Origin: Chryseobacterium salipaludis
Lineage (GTDB): Bacteria > Bacteroidota > Bacteroidia > Flavobacteriales > Weeksellaceae
Assembly: GCF_022968825.1 (NCBI RefSeq)
Contig: NZ_JALHKS010000003.1
Location: 1 to 64,000 of the forward strand
Length of the DNA stretch: 64,000 bases
Direction of reading: 5' to 3'
Both the position numbers and the translations under genes were made by a program. A model generated the notes under the pieces. That model searched no databases and was not told the origin of the DNA. It worked only from the letters and a program-made list of their open reading frames with translations. Each line of letters begins with the position of its first letter. Positions within the stretch are counted from its first letter, which is position 1. Of the stretch, positions 9,836-19,068 are shown piece after piece.

Positions 9836-10531
9836 ATGAAAAAAATAAGTTCAGTAATAATGCTGCTGTGCTGTGCGGTGGTTGTTTCAGCGCAGGAACA
9901 TCTTTCGGGGTATAATGTGATTAATATAAATTATCAGTTCCTGCCGAAATGGTTTGTGTACACCGAAGGCCAGGTACGCAGCAACGAGGATTTTTCTTAT
10001 CCGGATTATTATGAAATCAAAGGCGGACTGGGTTATGAGCTGGCAGATAATCACAAACCGCTAATCGGGATCGGGCGCTACGGCAGCTACGAAAACCACC
10101 GGCTGGAAAAAGAAGAATTTCGTGTCTGGCTGCAGGATGTTTATGAATTAAGTGCCGGCAGATTTGAATTTGAAAATAGAGTACGCGCGGAAAAAAGCTG
10201 GTTTTATGAACCACAATCCGGCGAGAAGAGCGACCGTGTCCGCTTCCGGTATCGTTTAAATGTTTCTGTGCCAGTAAACCGCGAAAAAGTAGTACCGGGG
10301 ACGATTTCCGCCAATGCATATAATGAAGTATTTTTTGTGGCAGAGGCACATCCGGGGCTTGCGCGCAACCGTGTCTTTGGCGGGCTAAGTTATCAGATTG
10401 ATAAAGCCATCTCGCTAAGCAGCGGCTACTTATGGCAGAGAGAGTTTTCCGTGAGTGGAAATGAGAATCTGCATTTTCTCTATCTAGCGCTTTCCCTTAA
10501 ACTCAAAAGCAAATCTGCGGAAAAAAAATAA
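9836..10531 (+). CDS. DUF2490 family outer-membrane beta-barrel-like protein
   Basis: 231 residues with signal peptide ending at VVVSAQ. The rest alternates hydrophobic and polar residues, as in beta-strands, with repeated aromatic patterns such as FEFENRVRAEKSW and RVRFRYRLN typical of DUF2490. Members are predicted small outer-membrane barrels of unknown function. Its position 35 nt behind a TonB-dependent receptor suggests a joint role in uptake or surface binding. That role is inference from proximity. Confidence 0.8.
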   Translation: MKKISSVIMLLCCAVVVSAQEHLSGYNVININYQFLPKWFVYTEGQVRSNEDFSYPDYYEIKGGLGYELADNHKPLIGIGRYGSYENHRLEKEEFRVWLQDVYELSAGRFEFENRVRAEKSWFYEPQSGEKSDRVRFRYRLNVSVPVNREKVVPGTISANAYNEVFFVAEAHPGLARNRVFGGLSYQIDKAISLSSGYLWQREFSVSGNENLHFLYLALSLKLKSKSAEKK

Positions 10532-10576
10532 ACAGCAGGTAATAGCCGCGAACACCTTTATTTGTCGGTAAATCTG

Positions 10577-10607
10577 TTGTGTTTTCCGGTGTTTAATTAT
10601 ATATTTG
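10577..10607 (+). promoter_or_regulatory. dnaN promoter (Bacteroidota sigma-A type)
   Basis: TTG at 10577-10579, then 20 nt, then TATATTTG at 10600-10607. This is close to an ideal match in sequence and spacing. Predicted transcription start is about 10611, giving a 20-nt leader before the dnaN ATG at 10632. Confidence 0.75.
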
Positions 10608-10631
10608 TGAAATTAATAATAATTTGTTTGT

Positions 10632-11762
10632 ATGAAATTTATTGTTTCCAGTAGCGAATTACAAAAAGCCCTGCAAACGGTGAGCGGAGTTATTTCCAAC
10701 TCACAGTCGCGGCCGATTTTGGAAAATTTCCTCTTCGAGATAGAAAAAGATGTACTGAAGGTAACTGCCTCTGACGGGGAAACCACGTTGGTAACGTCGC
10801 TCGAAGTGCGCTCTGATGCCGAAGGAAAAATCGCGGTTCCTGCGAAAATCTTTCAGGACTTCGTGAAAACGTACGGTGAACAGCCGCTCACGCTTTCTGT
10901 GAAAGATGCGGAAGACGGACACGGAAAACTGCTGGAAATTCTGGATGAAAAAGACAATTTTGCCGTGGCACTGGATCACGCTGAAGACTACCCTGAAATC
11001 CCGGAGTTCGATGCGGCCCAAAAAGTAACGCTGCCTGCCGGAATACTGTCTGAAGCACTGAGCAATACCTTGTTTGCAACAAGCAACGACTCCCTGCGTC
11101 CGGTAATGACGGGTGTACTTTTCCAGTTTAAAGAAGATGAAACCAATTTCGTTTCTACAGACTCGCACAGGCTCGTCGTGTACAAACGGACCGACCTTTC
11201 CAATCCGGAGCCGGTAGAATTTATTATGCCGAAAAAGCCGCTATCAATTTTCAAGAATATCCTTTCGTCGTCAGAAGAAAATGTAACGATTGAGTTCAAT
11301 GAAAATATGGCGAAATTCACTTTTGGAAACAACGTCTGGATTTGCCGCCTGATTGATGGTAAGTACCCGAACTACGCAGCGGTTATCCCGAAAGAAAATC
11401 CGAACATGCTGACGATCAACCGCGCGTTGCTTTTAAGCTCTATTCGCCGTGCTTCCATCATGTCCAACAAATCCACAAACCAGGTTCGTTTCCGCTTATC
11501 GGGGAATATTCTGCACCTGCACGCGGAGGACACTGAGTTTGCCAACAAGGCAGATATGCAGATTCCCTGTGACTACAATGGAGAAGACATTAACATCGGC
11601 TTCAGTTCCAAGTTCCTGACCGAGATGCTGTCCGTTCTATCTGCCGATGACATTACCATGAAAATGTCACAGCCCAACCGTCCGGGAATTATCGAGCCGG
11701 TAGATGGCCTCGAAGATCAGGAACAACTGCTGATGCTTTCCATGCCGGTGATCGGAATGTAA
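10632..11762 (+). CDS. dnaN: DNA polymerase III beta sliding clamp
   Basis: Ring-shaped processivity clamp, 376 residues, near the usual 366-380. The three topologically equivalent domains are recognisable, starting MKFIVSSSELQKAL and ending in the family-typical ML.PV tail (here LMLSMPVIGM). It tethers DNA polymerase III to DNA and is the docking platform for repair factors. It is not next to dnaA or recF here, as is usual in this phylum. It has its own promoter and terminator, so it is likely transcribed alone. Confidence 0.97.
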   Translation: MKFIVSSSELQKALQTVSGVISNSQSRPILENFLFEIEKDVLKVTASDGETTLVTSLEVRSDAEGKIAVPAKIFQDFVKTYGEQPLTLSVKDAEDGHGKLLEILDEKDNFAVALDHAEDYPEIPEFDAAQKVTLPAGILSEALSNTLFATSNDSLRPVMTGVLFQFKEDETNFVSTDSHRLVVYKRTDLSNPEPVEFIMPKKPLSIFKNILSSSEENVTIEFNENMAKFTFGNNVWICRLIDGKYPNYAAVIPKENPNMLTINRALLLSSIRRASIMSNKSTNQVRFRLSGNILHLHAEDTEFANKADMQIPCDYNGEDINIGFSSKFLTEMLSVLSADDITMKMSQPNRPGIIEPVDGLEDQEQLLMLSMPVIGM

Positions 11763-11782
11763 TATTTGTTTTAAAAGTATAG

Positions 11783-11819
11783 AATTGAGTTTCATTTTTA
11801 TGGAACTCAATTTTTTTTT
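11783..11819 (+). terminator. Terminator of dnaN
   Basis: AATTGAGTTTCAT pairs with ATGGAACTCAATT with one mismatch, followed by nine T. Confidence 0.85.
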
Positions 11820-11894
11820 ACCCGCTGTAATCACGATATTTGCAGGCTTAACAGTATTTTGCTGTTAAAACCTTTTAATTTAAATACTGCTGTA

Positions 11895-14300
11895 ATGAAA
11901 ATTTCGCGCAACTGGCTTTCCGATTATATTACAACCGACCTTAAAACTGAAAAAATAGGGGAGTATCTGACTGATATCGGCCTTGAAGTAGAAGGAATTC
12001 AAACCTTTGAAAATATCAAAGGAAGCCTGCAGGGAATCGTTGTAGGAAAAGTGCTGACCTGCGAGAAGCATCCGAATGCCGATAAACTCAATATTACAAC
12101 CGTTGAACTGGGAACCGGGGAAGCGGTGCAGATAGTTTGCGGCGCGCCGAATGTGGCAGCGGGACAAACCGTGCCGGTCGCGACGGTAGGTGCAGTAATG
12201 CACGCGAAGGACGGCGGCAGTTTTGAAATTAAAAAGGCAAAGATTCGCGGTGAGGTTTCGCAGGGAATGATTTGCTCTCAGGCGGAACTCGGTATTGGTG
12301 AAGATCAAAGCGGTATATTGGTTCTGGATGAAGAAAAATTTCAGGTCGGAACACCGCTGGCAGATTATTTCGATATTTCTGCTGATTCTGTATATGAAAT
12401 CGGACTGACACCGAACCGCACAGACGCAATGTCCCATTACGGTGTAGCGCGTGACTTAAATGCTTATCTGCACACGCATATGCAGCCGGCGGAGTTCAAA
12501 AAAATATCCGTGAAGCAGCCTGCCCTTGAAGAGGAAGGTGCCGGCTTTTCTATCGAGATTGAAGACGCGGAACAGTGTCCGAAATACCTGGGCGCGGTGA
12601 TTGAAGGGGTGCAGGTAGCACCTTCTCCGGCGTGGCTCCAAGACAGATTGAAAGCTATTGGCCTAAGTCCGATTAATAATATTGTAGATATTACGAATTA
12701 TATTCTGCATAGCGTAGGGCAGCCTTTGCATGCTTTTGACGCAGATAAAATTAAAGGTAAAAAAATAAAAGTAGGATACTGCGCTGCAGGTACCGTATTT
12801 ACCACTTTGGATGGTACGGAAAGAAAACTGGGCGGCGAAGAGTTAATAATTAAAGATGGTGAGAACACGGCTATGTGTATTGCCGGTGTGTTCGGTGGTG
12901 CCCACTCGGGCGTGCAAACTGAAACCAAAAACATTTTCCTGGAAAGTGCCTACTTTAATCCGGTACGCGTTCGCCGCGGTGCCAAACAACATGGTTTGAA
13001 CACCGACGCCTCTTTCCGCTTTGAACGTGGCGTAGATCCGGCGATGGTGTATCCTGCACTGCAAATGGCAGTGGAGCTGATTACTGAAATAGCCGGAGGA
13101 AGTTTAAAAGGAGCAATTTTCGGGAAGCAGCCCGGTGAGATCAAGGACCATTATATTGTGCTGAGATTCTCTAAAATTGACCAGATACTCGGAGCGAAAA
13201 TTCATCACCAAAAAATCAAGGAAATCCTGAAAGCACTCGATATCGAAGTGCTGAATGAAATTCAGAACGGACTGGAAATCTCTGTGCCGGCGTACCGCGC
13301 AGATGTGACCCGCGAAATTGATGTGATCGAAGAAATCCTGCGTATTTATGGATATAACAAAATTGATTTCCCGGAGAAACTGGCTTTTGCGCCTGTGAAA
13401 ATTGATCTGGATGATCAGGATGCTTTGGAAAACAAGTGGGCACGAAGCCTGCAAAGCAACAGCTTTTATGAGGTAATGAACAATTCACTTACCAGTTTAA
13501 AGCAACCGGAAAACGCCGTGAAACTCCTGAATCCGCTGAGCAGTGATCTGCAGTATATGCGTACCTCACTGCTGGAAGGATTGCTGGAAAACGCGGATTA
13601 TAATATTAAAAGAAAGAATGCCGACCTGAAATTCTTTGAACTTGGTAAAATTTATCATAAAAAAGAAACCTACACAGAGCGACGGCAGTTAGCCATGTTA
13701 ACAACTGGTCGAAATGAAAGGGAAAGTTGGCAAACGCAGCAGGGAACTACCGATTTTTACAGGCTGAAAGGTGCGGTGGAAATGTTGCTGCAGGTGCTGC
13801 CGGTAACTACCGTTGAAGAAGGTTTGGAAGACGGCCGCTTCTCTGAGGCAATCGCAATCAAAGCCAACGGAAAAATCATCGCTAGGTTAGGAAAAGTGGC
13901 AGCTGCTTTATTAAAAGACGCCGACATTGACCAGCCATGCTATTATGCGGAAATTGAACTGGAAATCTGTCAGCAACTGCGCGCCGGTAAACAGCTGAAG
14001 TTTAAAGACATTCCTAAATTTAATACGACGAGAAAGGACTTGGCTTTATTAGTCGATACTACTGTTCAGTACGCTGATTTATTCGCGGCGGCCCGCACCA
14101 ATCCGTCTCCGTATCTGAAAGCCATTAATCTCTTTGATGTGTATGAAGGCAAAAATCTGCCGGAGGGCAAAAAATCCTACGCGATGAGTTTCGAATTACT
14201 GAATGAAGAGAAAACCTTATCCGATCAGGAAATAAGCCAGGTAATGAATTCGCTGGTGAAAACATTTAAGGAAAAATTTGGTGCTGAGCTGCGTTCCTAA
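11895..14300 (+). CDS. pheT: Phenylalanyl-tRNA synthetase beta subunit
   Basis: Charges tRNA-Phe together with PheS (alpha2beta2). 801 residues from ATG 11895. A longer frame begins at TTG 11859, but the protein family begins MKISRNWLSDYI, so the ATG is preferred. Domains in order: N-terminal beta1; EMAP/tRNA-binding domain around GIVVGKVLTCEKHPNADKL (about residues 40-150); B3/4 domain; B5 domain with RFSKIDQILG; catalytic-like core; and C-terminal FDX-ACB anticodon-binding domain starting near FKDIPKFNTTRKDLALL. pheS is not adjacent. Confidence 0.95.
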   Translation: MKISRNWLSDYITTDLKTEKIGEYLTDIGLEVEGIQTFENIKGSLQGIVVGKVLTCEKHPNADKLNITTVELGTGEAVQIVCGAPNVAAGQTVPVATVGAVMHAKDGGSFEIKKAKIRGEVSQGMICSQAELGIGEDQSGILVLDEEKFQVGTPLADYFDISADSVYEIGLTPNRTDAMSHYGVARDLNAYLHTHMQPAEFKKISVKQPALEEEGAGFSIEIEDAEQCPKYLGAVIEGVQVAPSPAWLQDRLKAIGLSPINNIVDITNYILHSVGQPLHAFDADKIKGKKIKVGYCAAGTVFTTLDGTERKLGGEELIIKDGENTAMCIAGVFGGAHSGVQTETKNIFLESAYFNPVRVRRGAKQHGLNTDASFRFERGVDPAMVYPALQMAVELITEIAGGSLKGAIFGKQPGEIKDHYIVLRFSKIDQILGAKIHHQKIKEILKALDIEVLNEIQNGLEISVPAYRADVTREIDVIEEILRIYGYNKIDFPEKLAFAPVKIDLDDQDALENKWARSLQSNSFYEVMNNSLTSLKQPENAVKLLNPLSSDLQYMRTSLLEGLLENADYNIKRKNADLKFFELGKIYHKKETYTERRQLAMLTTGRNERESWQTQQGTTDFYRLKGAVEMLLQVLPVTTVEEGLEDGRFSEAIAIKANGKIIARLGKVAAALLKDADIDQPCYYAEIELEICQQLRAGKQLKFKDIPKFNTTRKDLALLVDTTVQYADLFAAARTNPSPYLKAINLFDVYEGKNLPEGKKSYAMSFELLNEEKTLSDQEISQVMNSLVKTFKEKFGAELRS

Positions 14301-14358
14301 AAAAGTCTTTCACGTAAAAATTATTTATCAGTACATTTGAATACTTAAAAAGAATATC

Positions 14359-14793
14359 ATGAAAGCATGGACATCCGTATCCGCCCCGGTAAGACACAGT
14401 ATGGCAGCGCTGGCGCTGGCAACAGGATTATTTTCGTGTACCACCATGGGCGTGAGCCGCAGTAAAGTGGGCTCCTCGCAGGCAAACATCAGCAATACAC
14501 AATGGACGCTTGCGGAAACTTTGAAAGGAAAACAGCCTACTTTGGTTATTGAGCCGGGCAAAGTAACCGGGAATGGCGGATGCAATAATTACTTTGGGGA
14601 GCTTCTGCTGGACCCGACTGTTGGCAACTTTGAAGTCAAAAACGTCGGTGCCACGAAAATGGCCTGCCCTAACCTGAGTGAGGAGTCAACGTACTTCAGC
14701 ACCCTTTCTGCAGCTAACAAATACGTGGTTTCGGGAAATACACTGGAACTGTATAAAGATAATCTGCTGTTACTGAAATTTACCAAAAAGTAA
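14359..14793 (+). CDS. META-domain lipoprotein (HslJ-like)
   Basis: 144 residues with lipoprotein signal (LFSC, Cys27). The META domain is visible: NTQWTLAE at the start, then GKVTGNGGCNNYFGE (the family's G.GGCN motif), VGATKMACPN, and a short C-terminal strand. META/HslJ proteins in enterobacteria are linked to novobiocin resistance and heat shock. In this lineage the function is unknown beyond an envelope location. It lies 58 nt behind pheT. Confidence 0.85.
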   Translation: MKAWTSVSAPVRHSMAALALATGLFSCTTMGVSRSKVGSSQANISNTQWTLAETLKGKQPTLVIEPGKVTGNGGCNNYFGELLLDPTVGNFEVKNVGATKMACPNLSEESTYFSTLSAANKYVVSGNTLELYKDNLLLLKFTKK

Positions 14794-14802
14794 CAAGAAC
14801 AA

Positions 14803-14838
14803 AAAAGGAACCTGCTGGCAGGTTCCTTTTGTTTTTTT
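14803..14838. terminator. Bidirectional terminator between META lipoprotein and the minus-strand operon
   Basis: A 12-bp stem (AAAAGGAACCTG / CAGGTTCCTTTT) with loop CTGG has T-rich tracts on either side when read from either strand. It can end both the META gene and the run of minus-strand genes that finishes at 14837. Confidence 0.85.
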
Positions 14839-15079
14839 ATTCTTCGTCTTCTTCCTCATCATATTTTGCGAGTTCTTCATCGCACCATTTGAAGGCGGCT
14901 TCCACTACTTTGGTTGCTTCATCGGCAACGGTTTCTTCATCTTCGCCTTCCAGGTCATCAAACCATTCCACTTCTTCTTCCTCCACATTCAGTACAAATC
15001 GCGGATACTCGGTGTGAACTACGAATAAATCTTCAGGAAAATCTGAATTGTCGGCCAGTAAAAACTTAGGTAATTTCAT
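14837..15079 (-). CDS. Small acidic conserved protein of unknown function
   Basis: 80 residues from ATG 15079 (MKLPKFLLADNSDFP). An ATG at 15088 would add three residues, and the longer open frame starts at TTG. Strongly acidic, ending in a run of Asp/Glu (YDEEEDEE). I recognise it as a type of small acidic protein conserved in flavobacteria, but no function is known to me. No signal peptide or membrane segment, so probably cytoplasmic. It is the last gene of the minus-strand run, about 30 nt behind the membrane-protein gene. Confidence 0.75.
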   Translation of the reverse strand: MKLPKFLLADNSDFPEDLFVVHTEYPRFVLNVEEEEVEWFDDLEGEDEETVADEATKVVEAAFKWCDEELAKYDEEEDEE

Positions 15080-15112
15080 AAGGATCATTTTAATACTCAA
15101 AAGTAACAAATT

Positions 15113-16444
15113 TTATTGATAACGATTGGTTTTAATGCTGATTTTACTCAGCACTTTATGTTTTGTTAATGTTGAACTTAAAAGTGTGTCGGATGCTTTT
15201 AAGGTAATATTTACACGGGGATTAACGGTACTGATTAGCTCTGCGACTTTAATCTCATCTAATCGCTCAGGATCTGTCACATAAAATTTAATGGGTTTTT
15301 CAGCTAACCGTTGCTCTTTCAGATATTTAGAAATATGCGTGCGGTTTTCGAGATAATTCCCACGAGAAAGCCACGTGAAGACTAGACCTGTAAGCAAGCT
15401 GAGAATTGTAATGCTGTATGTTAATTTTCCAATTCTGGCATATAACTTTTTAAAAAACAACAGCCACACCGGTAGGGAAAAAGGAGCCATCAGTCGATAA
15501 TCGATTGGATTTACTGAGTAAAAGTATTGGATGAAATACGAACACACAAACCCCGTGACAGCTACTATCAGAAAAAAAATTTCAGCTTCCTGCAGCTTAT
15601 TTCTTTTAAATAAAAATAGCATCAGCAAAATTGTTAAAGCTCCTATACCATAGATTCCGTAATTTACAATTCCGCCGGCAGGATTCGCGATATGGATAAA
15701 TGGATTAAAAACGGTGGTCAGCCCCTGCCAGAGCTCAGTAAGTAATTTCGAGGTGGGGTGCATGCCAATTACCAGAAAATCTTTTGTGTAGTTTTCGTCA
15801 AAATAATCAATAAAAAGAAATTTATAGAGAATAACAAAAAGCAAAGCACATATCGATGCGAAAAAGAATGGTTTTCCCGAGGTTCTATAACGGAAAAAGC
15901 CATGCAAACCACTCGCACCAATTATAAACAATGCAGGATACCGGATATTGTATAAAAGTATGAGGAGCACCGTTAAAAGCAGAAATCCATGCGTTTGCTG
16001 ATATTTACCGTTTATGATTTGTGTCGCGAAAAACAGAAACAATATCACTGTAGGCAGCATCAAAGCTTCGCTCATCGTATAGGAGAACAACGAAACAAAA
16101 CTAAATAACCCGGCTAACATTACAGTTTCACGATGAAAAAATTTTTTTCTCCAAGAAAAATATACCATAAAAAAGAAAGCCAGTAAACCGATTACTTTGC
16201 TCGCCCAAAATTCGTCCAGTCCGGTAAAGGTGAAAAGCTTAATGGCAGCCGGGTAGCCCATCGGTGTTACGGTGTTATCCACCACAGGCAGGAGATGGGC
16301 CGTACGCATAAACCGAATTGAATCCGGATTGGTACGGCCTTTCTCGTTTAACAGTATTCTTGCAATCACCATCAGGAAAGTCGCAAGAACTATTAAAAGC
16401 TGAAGGTGTTTTTCTTTCAGGTTTACTGTACGCTTTTTAAGCAT
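15113..16444 (-). CDS. Polytopic membrane protein, possible GT-C type glycosyltransferase
   Basis: 443 residues with about ten to twelve hydrophobic segments and a soluble C-terminal tail of about 90 residues. The first loop after TM1 contains an acidic/aromatic stretch (NPDSIRFMR), and TPMGYPAAIKLF follows, a layout seen in ArnT/PMT-like GT-C enzymes. I cannot identify a definite family. If it is a GT-C enzyme it would transfer sugars from lipid-linked donors at the membrane. It begins 5 nt after the 3-hydroxybutyryl-CoA dehydrogenase stop, so it is co-transcribed with it. Confidence 0.6.
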   Translation of the reverse strand: MLKKRTVNLKEKHLQLLIVLATFLMVIARILLNEKGRTNPDSIRFMRTAHLLPVVDNTVTPMGYPAAIKLFTFTGLDEFWASKVIGLLAFFFMVYFSWRKKFFHRETVMLAGLFSFVSLFSYTMSEALMLPTVILFLFFATQIINGKYQQTHGFLLLTVLLILLYNIRYPALFIIGASGLHGFFRYRTSGKPFFFASICALLFVILYKFLFIDYFDENYTKDFLVIGMHPTSKLLTELWQGLTTVFNPFIHIANPAGGIVNYGIYGIGALTILLMLFLFKRNKLQEAEIFFLIVAVTGFVCSYFIQYFYSVNPIDYRLMAPFSLPVWLLFFKKLYARIGKLTYSITILSLLTGLVFTWLSRGNYLENRTHISKYLKEQRLAEKPIKFYVTDPERLDEIKVAELISTVNPRVNITLKASDTLLSSTLTKHKVLSKISIKTNRYQ

Positions 16445-16449
16445 ATCAG

Positions 16450-17340
16450 TTACTTAACAAACCGCGATGAAACTCTCTCCGCTTTTTTAGATTCACTGTA
16501 ATCATAAAATCCTTCGCCTGACTTCACACCCAGCTTTCCGGCAGTCACCATATTGACCAAAAGCGGGTTGGGAGCGTATTTCGGATTTTTGAAACCGTCG
16601 TACATAACATTCAGAATGGCCAGGCACACATCCAGCCCTATGAAGTCTGCCAGCTGCAGCGGTCCCATCGGATGCGCCATGCCCAGCTTCATCACGGTAT
16701 CAATTTCTTCCACGCCGGCCACTTCGTTATATAAAGTTTCGATGGCTTCATTAATCATCGGCATCAGAATGCGGTTTGCCACGAAGCCCGGGTAGTCATT
16801 TGCTTCCACCGGCACTTTTCCTAAGTTTTTACTTAAGTCGAAAATAGCAGTAAAAGTTTCCTGCGAAGTGGAGTAACCTTTAATAATCTCTACCAATTTC
16901 ATAATCGGCACCGGATTCATGAAATGCATTCCGATTACTTTTTCGGGACGACCGGTCACCGAGGCGATTTTTGTAATGGAAATGGAAGAAGTGTTGGTCG
17001 CAAGGATACACGACTCCGGCGCCAGTTCATCCATCTGGCGGAAGATTTTCAGTTTTAACTCCAGATTTTCCGTCGCGGCTTCCACAATCAGGTCAGCGGT
17101 TGCGGCACATTCTTTCAGATCAGTAAAAGATGTGATGCGCTGCAGCGTTTCGCCTTTTTGTTCTTCGGTGAGGTTTCCTTTAGAAACAATACGGTCCAGA
17201 TTTTTGGTGATGGTCTGGATTCCGCGGTCTAACGCTTCCTGGGAAACATCAACCAAAGAAACCTTAAATCCATTTTGTGCAAACGTATGTGCAATCCCAT
17301 TTCCCATGGTGCCCGCACCAATAACTACAATATTTTTCAT
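16450..17340 (-). CDS. 3-hydroxybutyryl-CoA dehydrogenase
   Basis: 296 residues from ATG 17340 (the open frame extends to a TTG at 17346). Oxidises (S)-3-hydroxyacyl-CoA to 3-ketoacyl-CoA with NAD. The N-terminal Rossmann motif is GAGTMGNGIAHTFAQNG; catalytic His lies in HFMNPVPIMKLVE; the C-terminal helical dimer domain holds MAHPMGPLQLADFIGLD. Such enzymes act in fatty-acid, butanoate or phenylacetate breakdown. Sitting in an envelope-gene run is unusual; the neighbours give no pathway hint. 18 nt separate it from the M23 gene upstream. Confidence 0.93.
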   Translation of the reverse strand: MKNIVVIGAGTMGNGIAHTFAQNGFKVSLVDVSQEALDRGIQTITKNLDRIVSKGNLTEEQKGETLQRITSFTDLKECAATADLIVEAATENLELKLKIFRQMDELAPESCILATNTSSISITKIASVTGRPEKVIGMHFMNPVPIMKLVEIIKGYSTSQETFTAIFDLSKNLGKVPVEANDYPGFVANRILMPMINEAIETLYNEVAGVEEIDTVMKLGMAHPMGPLQLADFIGLDVCLAILNVMYDGFKNPKYAPNPLLVNMVTAGKLGVKSGEGFYDYSESKKAERVSSRFVK

Positions 17341-17358
17341 TTTCAAGTATTATATTTT

Positions 17359-18174
17359 TTACTGTTTAGTATAAGTTTTACCCTGTTCCAGGTATGCTTC
17401 AGCTGCTTCCGCCGTTTTAAATTTTGTTTTTAAATACTGCCTGTTGCCATTAATTCTGTTAAGAAAAACAGCAAAATGCAGATGTGGACCACTCGAAAAG
17501 CCGGAGCTTCCACTGTAACCGATATGCTGGCCTTTCTTCACCTGCTGTCCTTTTTTAACCACAGAGCCCTGAAGTTTCAAATGGGCATAATCCGCGAAAG
17601 TACCGTCGGAATGCATAATGACAATGCGGTTGTTAAATTTTGCACAGGAAATATTCGGGCAACTGCGGGTGTTGTCCTGAACGACTTCCACCACCAAACC
17701 ATCGCGCGCGGCAAATACTTTATCGCCCGTTTTCAAATTAAAATCAAGCGCGGCAATTCCCTGATGCGAAAAGGTACCGTTGTATCCCTGATAAATCAAA
17801 TGTGTTTTTCCTTTTTCGAACGGCAGTTCATACACGTACTCTTCATCGTAATCTTGCAGCAAAACATTTCCGAAGTTATACCTGTTATTGTACGAAAACT
17901 CATTCGCAGCATTATTCACGATTGGCTTCAGCGTCGAGATAAGAAAGCGGCTGGCACCCGCCGGTATCACGACAATATCTTTGTTGCCGAGCGTACTGGT
18001 CAGATTCTTTAACGTGAAATCAAACTGTGCGGAGACAGCCATGGGTTCACGATTATCCGCAAGAATGTTGATTTCACGGTCGCGCATTTCATGATAAAAG
18101 CGGATGTCCCATTTCTGTTGGGCAGCAGAACAGGAAAACCAGCAGATCAGGAAAGTGACAAGCCGCAGTTTCAT
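17359..18174 (-). CDS. M23 (LytM-type) peptidoglycan endopeptidase
   Basis: 271 residues with a signal peptide ending about CSAAQ. The C-terminal LytM domain has the zinc ligands His137 and Asp144 (SHQGIAALDF) and His231-Leu-His233 (SSGPHLHFAVF); His198 (YAHLK) is the additional catalytic histidine. These are all the residues needed for activity. The family cuts peptide cross-links in peptidoglycan. The N-terminal ~100 residues are beta-rich and not recognised. Its ATG overlaps the beta-lactamase stop by one base (TAATG), which indicates translational coupling. Confidence 0.92.
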   Translation of the reverse strand: MKLRLVTFLICWFSCSAAQQKWDIRFYHEMRDREINILADNREPMAVSAQFDFTLKNLTSTLGNKDIVVIPAGASRFLISTLKPIVNNAANEFSYNNRYNFGNVLLQDYDEEYVYELPFEKGKTHLIYQGYNGTFSHQGIAALDFNLKTGDKVFAARDGLVVEVVQDNTRSCPNISCAKFNNRIVIMHSDGTFADYAHLKLQGSVVKKGQQVKKGQHIGYSGSSGFSSGPHLHFAVFLNRINGNRQYLKTKFKTAEAAEAYLEQGKTYTKQ

Positions 18175-19067
18175 TAATTATATTTTTTTGTGAAATATTG
18201 GTTTACAACGCTGGAAATAGCGGCAATCATTTTAGTATTAATTTCTTCTGATTCCTTGGAATCTTTTATAAATACCGCAATCGCATACACCTTTCCGCTG
18301 GGTAGCACGATAATGCCGATATCATTTTCAGCAACGGTCAAGCCTGTTTCATCTTTGCCGGAAGAACCGGTTTTATGCGCTATCTGAGTGCCAGCGGGTA
18401 ACAATAGTTTTAATTTATTGGCTCCGGTGCTGGTGGCCAACATGATGTTCAAAAGAGTGTCAGTGCTGGGTTTACTCAGAATATTTCCTTTATAAAATTT
18501 TTGAAGCAGATCTGTTGCAGCTTTAGAAGTCGTGGTGTTCAGATACATGTACTTAAAGCCCTGGTGCATTAAATCTTCGTCCGCGCGGATGTCCGTGTCT
18601 CGAACACCTTTGTTCTTTATATATTGGTGGACGTAATCCGGTCCGCCGAGAAGATTGAGCAAATAGTCGGTAAGGTTATTGTCACTTTCCGCGACCATAT
18701 AATACAGCATTTTCTCAAGTGTCAGGTACGTATTACCATCGGGATACAGTTTGCGGACGGGACTGTAGGTGTTTTCCTTTAAATCTTCTTTCGTGATCAG
18801 AAATCCCTGCTTCAGTTGTACCGTTCCTTTGTCCACCTGATCCAAAGCTGCCAGTGCTATATGAAATTTAAAAACACTCAGCATCGGCATACTTTTGCCT
18901 GCATTGAGATGGTAGGACGTACCATCCTGAAAATCCAGGACCGAAACTGCAACGGTTGCTTTTTTACCGGCCGCAATTTCTTTAATTTCCGGCAGCTGAA
19001 TTTTCTTCTGCGAAAACAGACCTGCTGAAAATAATAAAGCCGCAAAAAACAGATAAATCTTCTTCAT
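18174..19067 (-). CDS. Class A beta-lactamase, subclass A2-like (CIA/CME/PER relatives)
   Basis: 297 residues from ATG 19067, one base after the preceding gene's stop; the longer frame starts at TTG 19082. Signal peptide ends near GLFSQ. All catalytic motifs are present: SVFK (Ser64, Lys67; Ambler 70/73), SDN (128-130), ADEDLMHQ with Glu164 (Ambler 166) and HKTG (Lys232). The omega-loop pattern E.xLMHQ and the overall sequence resemble the chromosomal enzymes of Chryseobacterium and Elizabethkingia (CIA, CME) rather than TEM. It hydrolyses beta-lactams in the periplasm; the spectrum cannot be read from sequence. Lying inside a tight operon without mobile elements, it looks intrinsic. Confidence 0.92.
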   Translation of the reverse strand: MKKIYLFFAALLFSAGLFSQKKIQLPEIKEIAAGKKATVAVSVLDFQDGTSYHLNAGKSMPMLSVFKFHIALAALDQVDKGTVQLKQGFLITKEDLKENTYSPVRKLYPDGNTYLTLEKMLYYMVAESDNNLTDYLLNLLGGPDYVHQYIKNKGVRDTDIRADEDLMHQGFKYMYLNTTTSKAATDLLQKFYKGNILSKPSTDTLLNIMLATSTGANKLKLLLPAGTQIAHKTGSSGKDETGLTVAENDIGIIVLPSGKVYAIAVFIKDSKESEEINTKMIAAISSVVNQYFTKKYN

Positions 19068-19068
19068 T

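Noticed and set aside
14829..15017. Serine-rich open frame opposite the small acidic protein
   Set aside because: Mirror image of GAA/GAT-rich codons on the real strand; a compositional shadow.
18174..19067. Acquired resistance cassette
   Set aside because: No insertion sequence, integron or inverted repeats nearby, and the gene is embedded in a tight operon; it looks chromosomal.
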